This document shows positions 18,801 through 29,565 of a DNA stretch of 64,000 nucleotides, in pieces; position 1 is the stretch's first letter, and each line of letters starts with the position of its first letter. Both the position numbers and the translations under genes were made by a program. The notes beneath the pieces were generated by a model. That model was not told the origin of the DNA. It made no database searches and saw nothing but the letters and a program-made list of their open reading frames with translations. The stretch is taken from assembly GCF_030159995.1 (NCBI RefSeq), contig NZ_BSNM01000009.1:175632-239631 (forward strand). Direction: 5' to 3'. This DNA comes from Litoribrevibacter albus (lineage in GTDB: Bacteria; Pseudomonadota; Gammaproteobacteria; Pseudomonadales; Litoribrevibacteraceae).

Positions 18801-19829
18801 AAGAACCGACAGCTGTTTTCGCTCTGTTCTCCCTGTGTACAGTGCATCCGGGTTATTAATTTGTGTTTCGTGAAGATCGATCGTTGTGTAGGCATTGGCA
18901 CAATACGACGTGTGCTCACCCGTTGAAAGCGACGCTCCGACCAAAGATGAGACATTAAGCTGGCAAAGCTCCTCATAGAGATCGGACGCACTCCCTGCCC
19001 GCTCCTGACTTTTTTTCTTCAATACCCGTCGTAGCAGGTTTGCAACCGGATGCCCTGCTATAGACACAGGAATCGGTACATTGGATTGACTGAGCTGTTT
19101 ATGAAAAATAGACGCCAGACTGGAACCGGAGATCGCAGGTTGTCCGGTCAGGCATTCAATGAACACCAACCCCCAGACATATAAATCACTTTTGATGGTT
19201 GGTGGCTCACCGCGTAATTGCTCCGGTGCACTGTATGACGGGGTGCCCAGAGACTCTTGAGTCAAGGTGAGAGTTTTATAGTCTTGTCGTCTCGCTTCGT
19301 TCGTTAATGTGCCGATACCAAAGTCCAGAATTTTGATATGGCTCTTGGCGCCGGATTTGGTCACCATAATATTGGCCGGTTTCAAATCCCGGTGAATGAC
19401 CCCCTGGGCATGAGCATGGGCTAAAGAGTCCAACACTTGAGCCATCAGGTTAGCGGCCTCGGAAGGTAGCAATGCTCCGCTGTTCTGTAGAATCTCTTTG
19501 AGCGACTGCCCTTCAACGTACTCAAAAACTGCGTAAACTAAATCCTGGTCGCAAATTCCTTTATCCAACAGACGAACAATATTCGGGTGCTGTAAACGAC
19601 TGCATAAACTGGTCTCCCGATCAAAGCGTTCGATGTAACGACGACGTTTTTCCTCATCAAAGTCTGAATTTAAGGTAAGAAACTTAATGGCAACGGGTTG
19701 CCCGGTATTGATTTGAATTGCTCGATATACTTCACCAAAGCCACCCTGACCAATTTTTTCGAGCAGCTGGTAATGTTTGGACTTAAATCTATGACTGATC
19801 GCTGGTTTCACCGTGTCTTGAACAAGCAT
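15801..19829 (-). CDS. TOMM-system Ser/Thr kinase / cyclase / ATPase fusion protein
   Basis: 1342 residues, matching the usual length of the TOMM kinase/cyclase fusion family. Order: a protein kinase domain (about 18-290) with IGQGGFGEVYRA, VAIKFL, HRDLKPANIM and DFGIGTL; a class-III cyclase homology domain (about 335-510) with MGMHTGLV; a STAND/AAA-type ATPase (about 530-800) with HGEAGIGKSRLIFEF and LFIFEDMHWAD; and a long helical, TPR-like C-terminus. The cyclase part seems to lack the full set of catalytic metal-binding Asp residues, so cyclic-nucleotide synthesis is doubtful. In known clusters it accompanies TIGR03882-type cyclodehydratases and BMA_0021-type precursors, as here. It probably regulates or activates the system. 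Confidence 0.9.
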   Translation of the reverse strand: MLVQDTVKPAISHRFKSKHYQLLEKIGQGGFGEVYRAIQINTGQPVAIKFLTLNSDFDEEKRRRYIERFDRETSLCSRLQHPNIVRLLDKGICDQDLVYAVFEYVEGQSLKEILQNSGALLPSEAANLMAQVLDSLAHAHAQGVIHRDLKPANIMVTKSGAKSHIKILDFGIGTLTNEARRQDYKTLTLTQESLGTPSYSAPEQLRGEPPTIKSDLYVWGLVFIECLTGQPAISGSSLASIFHKQLSQSNVPIPVSIAGHPVANLLRRVLKKKSQERAGSASDLYEELCQLNVSSLVGASLSTGEHTSYCANAYTTIDLHETQINNPDALYTGRTERKQLSVLCVTLTINSVLDEVFDGRVFDGEVIDAMHHDQKSQCIDIAVRYGAYHAGSLGDTLLFYFGYPSVSDNDSRLCARTALEISSNLNQRNALLKTNQGIEVHVKMGMHTGLVTNYSDSAPEGETPNIAMELARLAEPQQVLCSNACKSLLENYIEFLPCDLKPIGVQRKITYLHQLVGERSVEAFGFLRAKESSYEFVGRDVELDALMELLDHDAGPISAHVHGEAGIGKSRLIFEFRNRAKGYRHFIAQYLPEHKFNALYPVLNILTLKYSLDSVSPELAVKRLDDHLTEVSGLNRAAALTLLCTWLGFPIEAKTDLSTLSADAQKSILFTALSELLLNDNDVNDSPALFIFEDMHWADPTSLEFLSGFLTHPSFKTSQSLFISTSRNEMPEGLVGIYDLDVAITGLSEEKAHTFIQALFDQKNVSSNVMDVVTSRTDGIPLFIEELVNMLLSRKLVQHLNGVVDFIAPDKVKEVPETLLESLQQKLDSLVSAKDTAQLAATIGREFDYALLLAASPKSEEEVQTDLNELVSSDLVIRLRQVNGDSYMFKHALVRDAAYEVMGSKYRILSHSLIANTLESRMSDVSGGTRAMVARHFAGAENYLKAIEHGLIIVKTFSQIGSNVEALSFSSELEAWISLLDKPSDKNLYSLKFYHLAVPIALAVHSYTSEKALQWNQSIKELLAESSDNELWEQEPELCESIKARSEFLDFLSLHHSSRYQEAQELGERLLVTYETQSAHHDYLIPVLCFLSQNYQIQGEFHKSILSFERTLRLYEENSASVFMESDNDFKPYCLGMLSLSYIHIGELDKAIQVAKQATDLSVADKYPVSCVASHIFYALCLSFKGLDDQVIEVCQSYYQHFYDKENPTFYTVYIDILLETAQGNLDNAKTLVIDLCNSDYDFATGWYIHFIAKKMLNESRVEEAISLMELSLKKSTDNGEVGALPIVKNTLALALYKKNNEATLSILSLLNASLELAIEQKAYLFVQESKDLLNLMTEVVE

Positions 19830-19946
19830 TAATCACGTTCCTTATGAAACAAGAAGGAAAACTCTTACTTAAAATTATTGTTATTACCGATAAATGAAAT
19901 GACGAAAACCGCTTTAGATACGCGTTCATGTCTAACATTTACTAAC

Positions 19947-19969
19947 TTTCACACAATCATTCTGTGAAA
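19947..19969. promoter_or_regulatory. inverted repeat upstream of the kinase gene
   Basis: TTTCACA and TGTGAAA form a 7-bp inverted repeat with a 9-nt spacer, about 120 bp upstream of the kinase start, within the 463-bp AT-rich gap 19830-20292 that must carry the TOMM promoter. The same gap holds a direct repeat of AGACAAAAAT near 20132-20152. Nothing else there could be assigned. Confidence 0.3.
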
Positions 19970-20292
19970 ACCCAGAAAAAAATCCGATTGAACAATAAAT
20001 TAAAGTATTGCACTAACACGACTAATACTAATTCAGTAATTTCGGAAAAAAATTAGGGACATTTCGGATAGTTTGAGGTCAGAAAACACCCTGTCTCGAA
20101 TCATCAATCACGGGTCACTAACTAAAAGCCAGACAAAAATCAGACAAAAATATGAGAGTCAGCAATATAAGCTGAGAATGTTCGGTGAATGCGTGAAAAT
20201 TAGATTTTTCAAGAGGGTGTAGAAGCGATTGAATTGCAATCGGAAGACAAGCCTCATTGATAAAATAAGACCTGCCTTTCCCTTTATCTTCA

Positions 20293-22149
20293 TTATCGAG
20301 TCAAGTTTACATACAACCTTGGCAACTCTTTTGGCAGTTGCGCCGGGTCTTTAATAACCACAAAACCGTTTTGCCCAAAGAGATGTGGCAAATACTCATC
20401 CGCTTCGTCATCAATGGTCACACAGAAAGGTTGTAAGCCAGCTCGCTTAGCTTCGATGATTGCCATACGCGTGTCTTCGACACCGTAACGCCCTTCGTAT
20501 AAATCCAGATCATTCGGTTTGCCATCAGTGATGATCATAAGCACACGTTGGTGGCTCTTTTCATTTGATAACACCTTGATGGATTGGCGAATCGCAGCGC
20601 CCATTCGGGTGTAATAACCTGGCTTGAGGTGCTGAATACGCCCGCGAATCTGATCCGAGTAGCGCTCATTGAAATTCTTGATCACGTGGTAACGCACATG
20701 ATCCCGCTTACGAGAAGAAAACCCATAAACAGAGAATCGGTCACCGGCTGCGGAAAGCGCTTCACAAAGAAGCTGCAAACTGTCCTGAACCACATCAATT
20801 ACACGTTGGTCGTTGTTCACCCAGGTATCGGTTGAAAGACTTAAGTCCGCCAGAATCAAACAAGACAAGTCACGTACCTGATTGTTGAAGGTTCGATAGA
20901 AGCCCTGTTCACCGGAGTCACTGCCCGCTTTGGCGTCTGCCACGTGATGTAACCAGTTGTCCAGATCCAACTCTTCCCCATCTTGCTGACGGTTCAACCA
21001 CTGGCGAACTGGCTTCAAACCAGAAAACTGGCGTCTTAGCTTAGCTGCATCTGCACGCAGATGGCTGGGCAATTGACCTGTCACACTCCCTTCTGAATCA
21101 CCCTCAGCTGAACTATCATTTGGCTCTCCCAACATCGGCTGTAAACAACAATAGTTTTCTTGATAGCTCTGACTTCGGTAATCCCATTCCGGAAGCAAAA
21201 TCCCCTCACCTAAGCGAAGATCATCATTTTCAGAAGCAGGTAAATCCAAATCAAATTTAATGCTGGACGATGCCGCTTTACGATCTCGTGACACAGAAAT
21301 CACATCGAGATCATCCGCCACACTTTCTGCATCATCCTCGTCGGTATCATCACCGGCTCTATCCACTGGCACGAATTCGCTGAAACTGAACAGGTTTTCA
21401 AGTCGAAACACCATCAAACCGTGATTTTTGTCATAGCTCTCTATACGTTCGCCTTGCTTCCTTTTTCCGTGTTTCTTCTTCCCGCTCGACACAGAACCGT
21501 CATCGTCTTCAATGGGTGACGGCATGGTCATACAGGTACTCATATTACCCGGATACAACCATAGGTAGACAGGGTTCGGCGCGTATTTGGCCGGCGGTAA
21601 TTCATCAATACTGCCCGGCTCTTTTAAGGCTTGTTGAATCGCCTGTTCCTGAGCTGCAGATTCTTCATCCAACTCTGAAATGGCGGGTCGCAAGGCTAAA
21701 AAGGCATCCACCAAAGCAAGGTAAATTCGTTTCATCCCCGGATAGGTTTCCAACACTTTGTTGGTTAAGGCTTGGTTGTCTTGAAACCAATCTGAAAATT
21801 CTTCCGACTGTTGCGCCGCCAATGCAGCCAGCCATAGATAGAGGTATTTATTGAGTTCAGCCGTTTCGAAAATCCCAAGCGTTTCAGGCAAGCGCAATGT
21901 CTCGTTATCTCGCCAGGTTAACTCAACCTGCTGGTGTGTACCGGCCAGTTTCTGAAGAAAGTTACGACGCATGAAGTAATCGCGGGGTGTAGCCGCTTCG
22001 ATGCGTAAGCCGCAATCACCGCCCAACGCCCGAAATAACACTCCGATTTCATAGCCTGCATCTTTCAGCGCGACTGTGGCATCTTCAAAATCCGTCGAGG
22101 CTTTACCAGTGATATATTCATGCCACTTAAAGCCAACATATTCTTCCAT
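20293..22149 (-). CDS. norD: nitric oxide reductase activation protein NorD
   Basis: 618 residues with a C-terminal von Willebrand A domain (about 430-618) carrying a MIDAS-like motif (LILADLSLSTDTW) and LMIITDGKPNDLDLYEGRYG, as in NorD/CbbO proteins. The middle is acidic and low in complexity. NorD acts with the MoxR-type ATPase NorQ to insert the iron cofactor or activate nitric oxide reductase. The partner ATPase is encoded 28 kb away at 50276. It follows the 4Fe-4S gene by 20 bp, with GAGAGG upstream of its ATG. Confidence 0.9.
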   Translation of the reverse strand: MEEYVGFKWHEYITGKASTDFEDATVALKDAGYEIGVLFRALGGDCGLRIEAATPRDYFMRRNFLQKLAGTHQQVELTWRDNETLRLPETLGIFETAELNKYLYLWLAALAAQQSEEFSDWFQDNQALTNKVLETYPGMKRIYLALVDAFLALRPAISELDEESAAQEQAIQQALKEPGSIDELPPAKYAPNPVYLWLYPGNMSTCMTMPSPIEDDDGSVSSGKKKHGKRKQGERIESYDKNHGLMVFRLENLFSFSEFVPVDRAGDDTDEDDAESVADDLDVISVSRDRKAASSSIKFDLDLPASENDDLRLGEGILLPEWDYRSQSYQENYCCLQPMLGEPNDSSAEGDSEGSVTGQLPSHLRADAAKLRRQFSGLKPVRQWLNRQQDGEELDLDNWLHHVADAKAGSDSGEQGFYRTFNNQVRDLSCLILADLSLSTDTWVNNDQRVIDVVQDSLQLLCEALSAAGDRFSVYGFSSRKRDHVRYHVIKNFNERYSDQIRGRIQHLKPGYYTRMGAAIRQSIKVLSNEKSHQRVLMIITDGKPNDLDLYEGRYGVEDTRMAIIEAKRAGLQPFCVTIDDEADEYLPHLFGQNGFVVIKDPAQLPKELPRLYVNLTR

Positions 22150-22169
22150 CAGAACCTCTCATATAACGA

Positions 22170-23159
22170 CTATTCATCAGATGACTTATCTGGACTGCCT
22201 GACGTTGAACCGTGAGCAGTTGAACTCTTTGAGTCATCAGTCTGCATCTTTCTGGGATCAATTGTTTTGACGGGTATCAAAGAGCTGTGCCTTGTTTTCT
22301 CACCTTTACTCCATTCAAGCAAGGCACCGTCGGGATTATCTTTTTGAACGTTTTGACAGGCACTGATGCACTGAGCGCATTGAGTACATGTAAATTTAGC
22401 GCGTTTAAAGCTACGAACAGGCAGACGCATCGGGCAGGCAGTTTCGCAGTCTTTATCACAATCCTGACAGAGCTTGGCCCGATCACGATCAAACTTCACC
22501 AGCATGGCCTTACTGTTCATCATCCAGAACAAGCTTTGCCACACACCGAGCGCGCAACCGTATTTACAAAAGAGATGACGGGCAAAGACGAAGTCGATGG
22601 TAAACACCGTCGTTGCGGCGATCAAAAAGATCATCGGATTACGGCTTAATTCGCCCGTTACCAAATCGGTATACAAAGGAATGGGCGGTAATAAATAAGA
22701 CAACAGCCCCAGCGCCCACAGGAAAGCGATGGTGGCCGACACAACAACAATCACAGCCCAATCTAACCAGCTTGATGGCTTATTGCCTTTGGCGGGTTCC
22801 CAGATTGTTACCCTGCCAGTACGCTTCTGCATCAAACCATTAATGAGTTCTACCACGGAGAAATGTGGGCACAACCAGCCACAATAAATTCGGCCCCAAC
22901 GCCAAAAAACATACAACCCGACAGACACAATCACGATGATGGGTAAAATGAATCGAGTAAGAATGCGCAGCCCCGCATCCACAGCGTCACTTTGTTGAAT
23001 CCACTCAGCAGTGATGTCGAAAGATAAAACCTGCCCAAGTACCACAAAGTTGGTGGTAGTTAAGTCAAAACGAAAGATGTTCAGTACCGGAGCCAACAGA
23101 AATAACGCGAAGAAAGCCACACGGGTAAACAAGCGCGCTTCCTGTAATTGTTTATTCAT
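22170..23159 (-). CDS. 4Fe-4S polyferredoxin-like membrane protein in nor cluster
   Basis: 329 residues with four to five membrane segments and the NapH/CcoG-type motif RIYCGWLCPHFSVVELING after the third. Two ferredoxin-like clusters follow near the C-terminus: CQDCDKDCETACP and CTQCAQCISACQ. Such proteins pass electrons from the membrane to periplasmic or cytoplasmic partners, or take part in metal-centre assembly. Placement between norB and norD suggests a role in nitric oxide reductase assembly, which is inference. It is shorter than true CcoG. Confidence 0.82.
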   Translation of the reverse strand: MNKQLQEARLFTRVAFFALFLLAPVLNIFRFDLTTTNFVVLGQVLSFDITAEWIQQSDAVDAGLRILTRFILPIIVIVSVGLYVFWRWGRIYCGWLCPHFSVVELINGLMQKRTGRVTIWEPAKGNKPSSWLDWAVIVVVSATIAFLWALGLLSYLLPPIPLYTDLVTGELSRNPMIFLIAATTVFTIDFVFARHLFCKYGCALGVWQSLFWMMNSKAMLVKFDRDRAKLCQDCDKDCETACPMRLPVRSFKRAKFTCTQCAQCISACQNVQKDNPDGALLEWSKGEKTRHSSLIPVKTIDPRKMQTDDSKSSTAHGSTSGSPDKSSDE

Positions 23160-23251
23160 GATGACTCCTTAATTGTCTCTCAAACCGTCGAGTTCTTTAA
23201 CTTGTCTGAGCGTTGTTGCTCTCTATAAACGAAATGATTCATCAGACAAAA

Positions 23252-23293
23252 AAGCCGGAGCGTTCTCAGTGTTCTGAGTTCCTACTCCGGCTT
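23252..23293 (-). terminator. intrinsic terminator after norB
   Basis: A 9-bp GC-rich stem (AAGCCGGAG / CTCCGGCTT), with a further small internal hairpin (CTCAGTGTTCTGAG), is followed in the minus direction by a run of T. It lies between the norB stop and the 4Fe-4S gene, so the downstream pair is either read through at reduced level or has its own promoter. Confidence 0.75.
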
Positions 23294-23387
23294 GCTTCCT
23301 AAGTGCTTTTAACACTTCTTTTGTAATCGTCCTTCGCTTGTGGCGTCAGACGAATACTTTCTTACAACGTTCTTACTATCTTATGGC

Positions 23388-25248
<1,861 letters not shown>

Positions 25249-25313
25249 GGTTTTTCTCCTCGACTACGTTATTTGTTGTAGGTTCTAAGATACGCCGTAG
25301 GATTTTTCCGTTA

Positions 25314-25327
25314 CTGACTCAGATCAA
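25314..25327 (-). promoter_or_regulatory. FNR/DNR-like box upstream of norC
   Basis: Read on the minus strand: TTGATCTGAGTCAG, that is TTGAT-N4-GTCAG, close to the FNR/DNR consensus TTGAT-N4-ATCAA. The same half-site pattern precedes nirC and nirQ in this window. The remaining 25249-25601 gap shows nothing else assignable. Confidence 0.7.
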
Positions 25328-25601
25328 TAAAGTTGAGCGTTTTAGTCGGGTTTTTGAAAATGTATTAAAAGGCTGGTTTTAAAGGAGTTTTTCGGAGGAA
25401 GCATGAACAAAAAACGATCAGACAAAGGTCATCTTAATTTGAAAGCTTAGAGCAAGTACTCAAAAAAGAAACAGACTATAGGGTTTGAGTGAGCGGATGT
25501 TGAGATGGGTCAAGGTTGGTTGGATATAGCATAAAACGCCCTTTCCCATTTAAGCCCCAAAACCGTTTACATAAGGACATTGCCTCTGATTGTGGTGCTC
25601 T

Positions 25602-26825
25602 CTACAACATCACCTGAACTTGCAGTTCACCAATGATGAAGCCCAAAATCGCACCCGCCAGAATCAACGTTTTTTCATCCGCTTTAAAAGCAGGACGCAG
25701 GAGCCCTTCAAATTCTTCAGGCGTCAGCTTGTCCATTCGAGAAATAAGCGTGTTTTTAATATCTAACGCATCCATCGCATAGTCTTCCACGTCTCTGGCG
25801 GTTTCAGGAATGACCTCGATACTCTTGTTCACTACAAAGTGTTTAATTTGATCCAGTTTTTCAGAGCCCAGCGCGTACTTAACTAATGCCCCAGCTCGAC
25901 CAAACTGTTCTTTGGATGCGTCTTCTATGTGTTTTTGAATCAACTCGACCAATCGATCGGCACTCGGGCCTCGCATTACTTCTTCGATCATATTGGCTGG
26001 GGTTAACAACTCTTTAGCAATCAAACTGGCGTAATCTTTGGCCACTTCGTCCTGACGAGCAATGAACTTACCTTGGAACGATAAGCCTAAAACACGGATC
26101 TTCTGAAGCGGTCTGAACAACAAGGTAAGCGCCACCCAATCACTCACCAATCCAACCAGCCCACCAAACAACGGCATTAACCAGGGTTGGTGCCAAATCA
26201 GCCAACACATGAGTTGAATACACCCTAAGACCAAGCCAAACCAGAATCCGGCATTACGAAAGAAAATAAACTCCTTTCCTCCGATTTGCCTGAAAATCCG
26301 ATTCAATAATGCTTTGTCTTTGGTAAGGTTTGAGACCAGAAGATGCTTGATATCGATGTAATGGTTCGGATCTTTACGAATGTCGATCCAGATGGATTCT
26401 GCGATGTCCGGGATTTCTTTTTGAATCCGCTTAATCACTGCGAACTGAACAACGTTCGGTAATCTATGCCAGTACTCAGGTAAGAATTTATCACCGACTT
26501 CACGAATCATGTGATCGGTGATTTGCATCAAATGCTGCTCGACCTCACCCACCATACGTTTGAGGTCTAAGCGCTCGATCAACTCTTCCAGAGTTAGCAA
26601 TCGCCCTAACAAGAGATCGGTAGCAGACTCCGCCATTTTGGGTGCTTTACGAGGAACAACGCCCTGCCAACCTATATAAGGTTTAATGCCCTTAAACTCC
26701 AAAGGTAAGAACATCATTTCAAGGGCCATAATTTTTGTAATGTACCCTACAAAACCCGCGATTAGCGGCATTAACAAATAATACGGATGCGCCTGTATAT
26801 CTAACCAAATTGCTTGAAAATCCAT
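25602..26825 (-). CDS. DUF445-family membrane protein
   Basis: 407 residues. Membrane segments lie at the N-terminus (MPLIAGFVGYITKIMALEMM), in the middle (FGLVLGCIQLMCWLIW, LFGGLVGLVSDWVALTLLF) and at the extreme C-terminus. The N-terminal motif and the later GLVGLVSDWVALTLLFRPL copy of it are typical of DUF445. The function is unknown; some relatives are envelope proteins. It stands alone. Confidence 0.85.
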   Translation of the reverse strand: MDFQAIWLDIQAHPYYLLMPLIAGFVGYITKIMALEMMFLPLEFKGIKPYIGWQGVVPRKAPKMAESATDLLLGRLLTLEELIERLDLKRMVGEVEQHLMQITDHMIREVGDKFLPEYWHRLPNVVQFAVIKRIQKEIPDIAESIWIDIRKDPNHYIDIKHLLVSNLTKDKALLNRIFRQIGGKEFIFFRNAGFWFGLVLGCIQLMCWLIWHQPWLMPLFGGLVGLVSDWVALTLLFRPLQKIRVLGLSFQGKFIARQDEVAKDYASLIAKELLTPANMIEEVMRGPSADRLVELIQKHIEDASKEQFGRAGALVKYALGSEKLDQIKHFVVNKSIEVIPETARDVEDYAMDALDIKNTLISRMDKLTPEEFEGLLRPAFKADEKTLILAGAILGFIIGELQVQVML

Positions 26826-27075
26826 CTTCGACTCAATCTACCTTTTAAACACGAACTAAAACATCAAATCAATTCCACTAAATCGATTCCAACTATACCC
26901 AGCATTAAAAAATATATCCTGAATAGAGAGATAGCTAGTCTACTGAATTTTCACCTCATTTTGATAGACAATCTAACAAATAAAATACATGTATCAGTTG
27001 AATCACTATCGGCCATCACTCGCGATAACACGCTGAATCATGAATAAATCAAAAGACTGAAGAAGAAAAGTAAAA

Positions 27076-27105
27076 CAAAGAGAACCTGTTATCAGGTTCT
27101 CTTTG
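27076..27105. terminator. strong intrinsic terminator of the phospholipase-like gene
   Basis: A perfect 13-bp stem (CAAAGAGAACCTG / CAGGTTCTCTTTG) with a TTAT loop, followed on the minus strand by a T-rich tract. It lies 52 bp after the phospholipase-like gene. The 26826-27157 gap otherwise holds nothing I can assign. Confidence 0.85.
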
Positions 27106-27157
27106 CTAGGCAGGTTAATAGGTATCTTTCCTATCAAATTCTTGAAGGAGAATGAAC

Positions 27158-28876
27158 TTATAGCCCATCAATAATCCACAGAGAATGCGCTTGGTCTGTA
27201 TCGCCTTCGCGAGTTAAATGAACGCTTTCATCGTTCTGATCGAACCACAGGTATTGATCCCAATAGGTGTTCTTCAATCCCCATAACACGCCAAACTCTT
27301 CGACTTTATACGCCGCCTGCTTTGGTGAGTTAAATAACTTGGCTCGGCCCGATGAGGTGGCCTTGTAACTCAAGAATAGATTCGCATCGTCTTTGGCCCG
27401 AAAGTAAGCCCCCTCTTCAGGATCACCCACCATCACAAATTCAATCGCCTCACCCTCTTTCGAGTAAAGATAGGAGTTGGTAGTCACACCATCCGGTGCC
27501 GTCATCGGGTTACCGTTTATGGCGTTTTTAATGGTAACGGTTTTACCCGTATCGGCTTCCAGCTCAGGCATCGTCCAATCATCAGGCACGGAAAGCCACT
27601 CTTTAGATTTCCACTGCCAGTTGTAAGGAATGTGCATGTAGGTGTCATTCATATCGCTGTAACCCGGTGTTGCCTGGACGTTGTACAAGCATTGACGGCG
27701 CAGTTGATCAAGTTCCGCAACGCGTTCGGCCTGGCTGCCAGATGTCACACCCAAGCCAATCATGCAATCGTATTGAGATTTGCCTTTGCCCGTCTGGCCC
27801 TCTTCCAGCACGTAAGAGTGATCGCGGTGCTCTTCGTTTTCATACCAGTCGAGCATCTCCTGCTCGTCGAAATCCAACCAGTTCGTTACAAGCGTTTGCG
27901 CTTCTTCTTGTGCAACGGCTTCACGCTGATCACGCGGAACAGCCATCGTTCTGATAAAGGCAGCCCATAAATCTTTGCTGGCTTCCATTGCCACCAAACC
28001 AACGTCTTTCATGCTGCTGACCTTGTAACTGGCCCAACCAGAATCAAGACGCGTGTTTGGCTTCCAAATCACATCACCACTAGTGAAGTTCAACACGGCT
28101 TTGGTATCGTGCGTATGCTGCTCGGCACCTTCCGAACACAGATACGCTTTTACCTGATGCACTCTTTCATAATTGTCTTCGGCTAGACGGACTGTATGTT
28201 CCGGGCTGAAGGAGTCCTGGAATAAATGGACTGCACGACCAAACAAAAAGTAATTTTGATCCAGTTTCTTTTTAGAAGAATAGGCACCGCCATCCCAAGC
28301 ATTGATGCTTTTCTTCTCTGCCATCGCGGCGTTCACAAAGTGCATGATGAAGCGCTGTTGCGCTCTTCGTGCAGCAATGACGCCCCCTTCCGCACCAATG
28401 TCATCGTAACGACGCATATAATGGTCTTCCTGAAGATCGGCGGGTTCCTGAGCAACGGCATCAAAGCAATCGAATTTACCTGTGGTGGATTTAACGACAT
28501 TAAAGCCCGCCATATCCACCCAGCGCTCCCCCATAATGGCAGCATAGACATCGTCATACCTTGGCTCGAAACGGGCATTGTTATTCTCAATGCTTGTTAG
28601 GCGGTCCACTTCGTTTTGAGCCGAAGACAAATCGGTGTTCTTAGCCAAGCCGTTTACCCAGCTTGTGCGAGGGTCTTGCGGGTCTGCGGGAATGATATGC
28701 TCCGCGTTCAAGACTTCCAGTGCTGATGTTCGGGTTAACCATTCATGCCCCATCGGAAGCGCGCCACCGCCGCCTATCTGAGTAAACGCAAAGGCACTGG
28801 AGGTTCCAAGGATACCTGCACCTAAAATGGCCATTCGTAGATTTGCTATCGTCCTTTTGTTAAAGATCCTTTTCAT
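27158..28876 (-). CDS. secreted zinc-dependent phospholipase C-like protein
   Basis: 572 residues with a signal peptide (ILGAGILGTSSAFA). After it comes GHEWLTRTSALEVL. The metal-binding signature is HLFQDSFSPEHTVR near residue 220, the H-x3-D-x5-H pattern of zinc-dependent phospholipases C/S1-P1-like enzymes. The last ~140 residues look like a beta-rich accessory domain. It would act on phospholipids outside the cell. The ATG is preceded by TAGGAAATTT; a TTG one codon earlier is less likely. It is monocistronic. Confidence 0.72.
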   Translation of the reverse strand: MKRIFNKRTIANLRMAILGAGILGTSSAFAFTQIGGGGALPMGHEWLTRTSALEVLNAEHIIPADPQDPRTSWVNGLAKNTDLSSAQNEVDRLTSIENNNARFEPRYDDVYAAIMGERWVDMAGFNVVKSTTGKFDCFDAVAQEPADLQEDHYMRRYDDIGAEGGVIAARRAQQRFIMHFVNAAMAEKKSINAWDGGAYSSKKKLDQNYFLFGRAVHLFQDSFSPEHTVRLAEDNYERVHQVKAYLCSEGAEQHTHDTKAVLNFTSGDVIWKPNTRLDSGWASYKVSSMKDVGLVAMEASKDLWAAFIRTMAVPRDQREAVAQEEAQTLVTNWLDFDEQEMLDWYENEEHRDHSYVLEEGQTGKGKSQYDCMIGLGVTSGSQAERVAELDQLRRQCLYNVQATPGYSDMNDTYMHIPYNWQWKSKEWLSVPDDWTMPELEADTGKTVTIKNAINGNPMTAPDGVTTNSYLYSKEGEAIEFVMVGDPEEGAYFRAKDDANLFLSYKATSSGRAKLFNSPKQAAYKVEEFGVLWGLKNTYWDQYLWFDQNDESVHLTREGDTDQAHSLWIIDGL

Positions 28877-29000
28877 CAAATTTCCTATGATGTAGTAGTT
28901 TTTAGTTACTTATGTGATAAAGACTCCGTCACTGGAATCTCTCCTCGGCAAGCATGCAGTTCCCATACCCACCAAAGACATCAAATGCTAGTAATTATCA

Positions 29001-29013
29001 TTTACACTGTAAA
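29001..29013. promoter_or_regulatory. palindrome upstream of the phospholipase-like gene
   Basis: TTTACACTGTAAA is a perfect odd palindrome about 125 bp before the phospholipase-like start. It is a possible operator. The remaining 28877-29292 gap, including an AT-rich stretch, could not be assigned. Confidence 0.3.
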
Positions 29014-29292
29014 TATTTGAATTTTAAGAATTTAAACAAAAGGCATTAAGGCACGAAAAAAGGATTAACCGAACCTGTCGTTACTTTTTTCCAAGTATTC
29101 GACTGGATAAAAACGCACCGCAACAAGGTAAATCAAGCTTAGAAAGCAAGGAGACGTGCACTGTAATGAGGACAAGATCTTTAGAAAGTGAATCGATAAT
29201 CATCAAAACGGTTTGGGTAAACTATCGACAAATCCAGAGAGAAACGTAGAGAGCTAACCCAAATCCGTTTGTTGACTGCAGATGGGATGCAT

Positions 29293-29565
29293 TTATTCCG
29301 CAGTGGTTGGATCAATAATGGTTTTTACCTCTTTAATACTCGTAACCGGGAACTCTCCCAGTTCAGCATGTTTACGAATCAAGGTTTCATCTGGCGAAAT
29401 ATAAACACAGTAAACCTTATCGTCAGTTACATAACTTTCTACCCACTGCACTTTAGGGCCTAACTGCTCAAGCACATCACAGGACTTTTGAGAAATACCC
29501 TGTAGATCACTGCTTGAGAGTTTGCCTGCATCAGGCAGATCTCTTTCGACAACATACCGTGGCAC
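29293..29565 (-). CDS. DUF4242-family small protein
   Basis: 90 residues starting MPRYVVERDLPDAGKLS with a GTG start behind a near-perfect AGGAGGTGA ribosome-binding site. It contains WVESYVTDDKVYCVYISPDE and IRKHAELGEFP, typical of the DUF4242 ferredoxin-like alpha/beta fold, some members of which bind nickel. It is cytoplasmic, with no partner gene nearby. The 373-bp gap 29566-29938 after it holds nothing I could assign. Confidence 0.82.
   Translation of the reverse strand: MPRYVVERDLPDAGKLSSSDLQGISQKSCDVLEQLGPKVQWVESYVTDDKVYCVYISPDETLIRKHAELGEFPVTSIKEVKTIIDPTTAE

Noticed and set aside
26814..27047. 77-codon plus-strand ORF across the DUF445 start
   Set aside because: It overlaps the start of a real gene, has no ribosome-binding site and is of mixed low-complexity composition.
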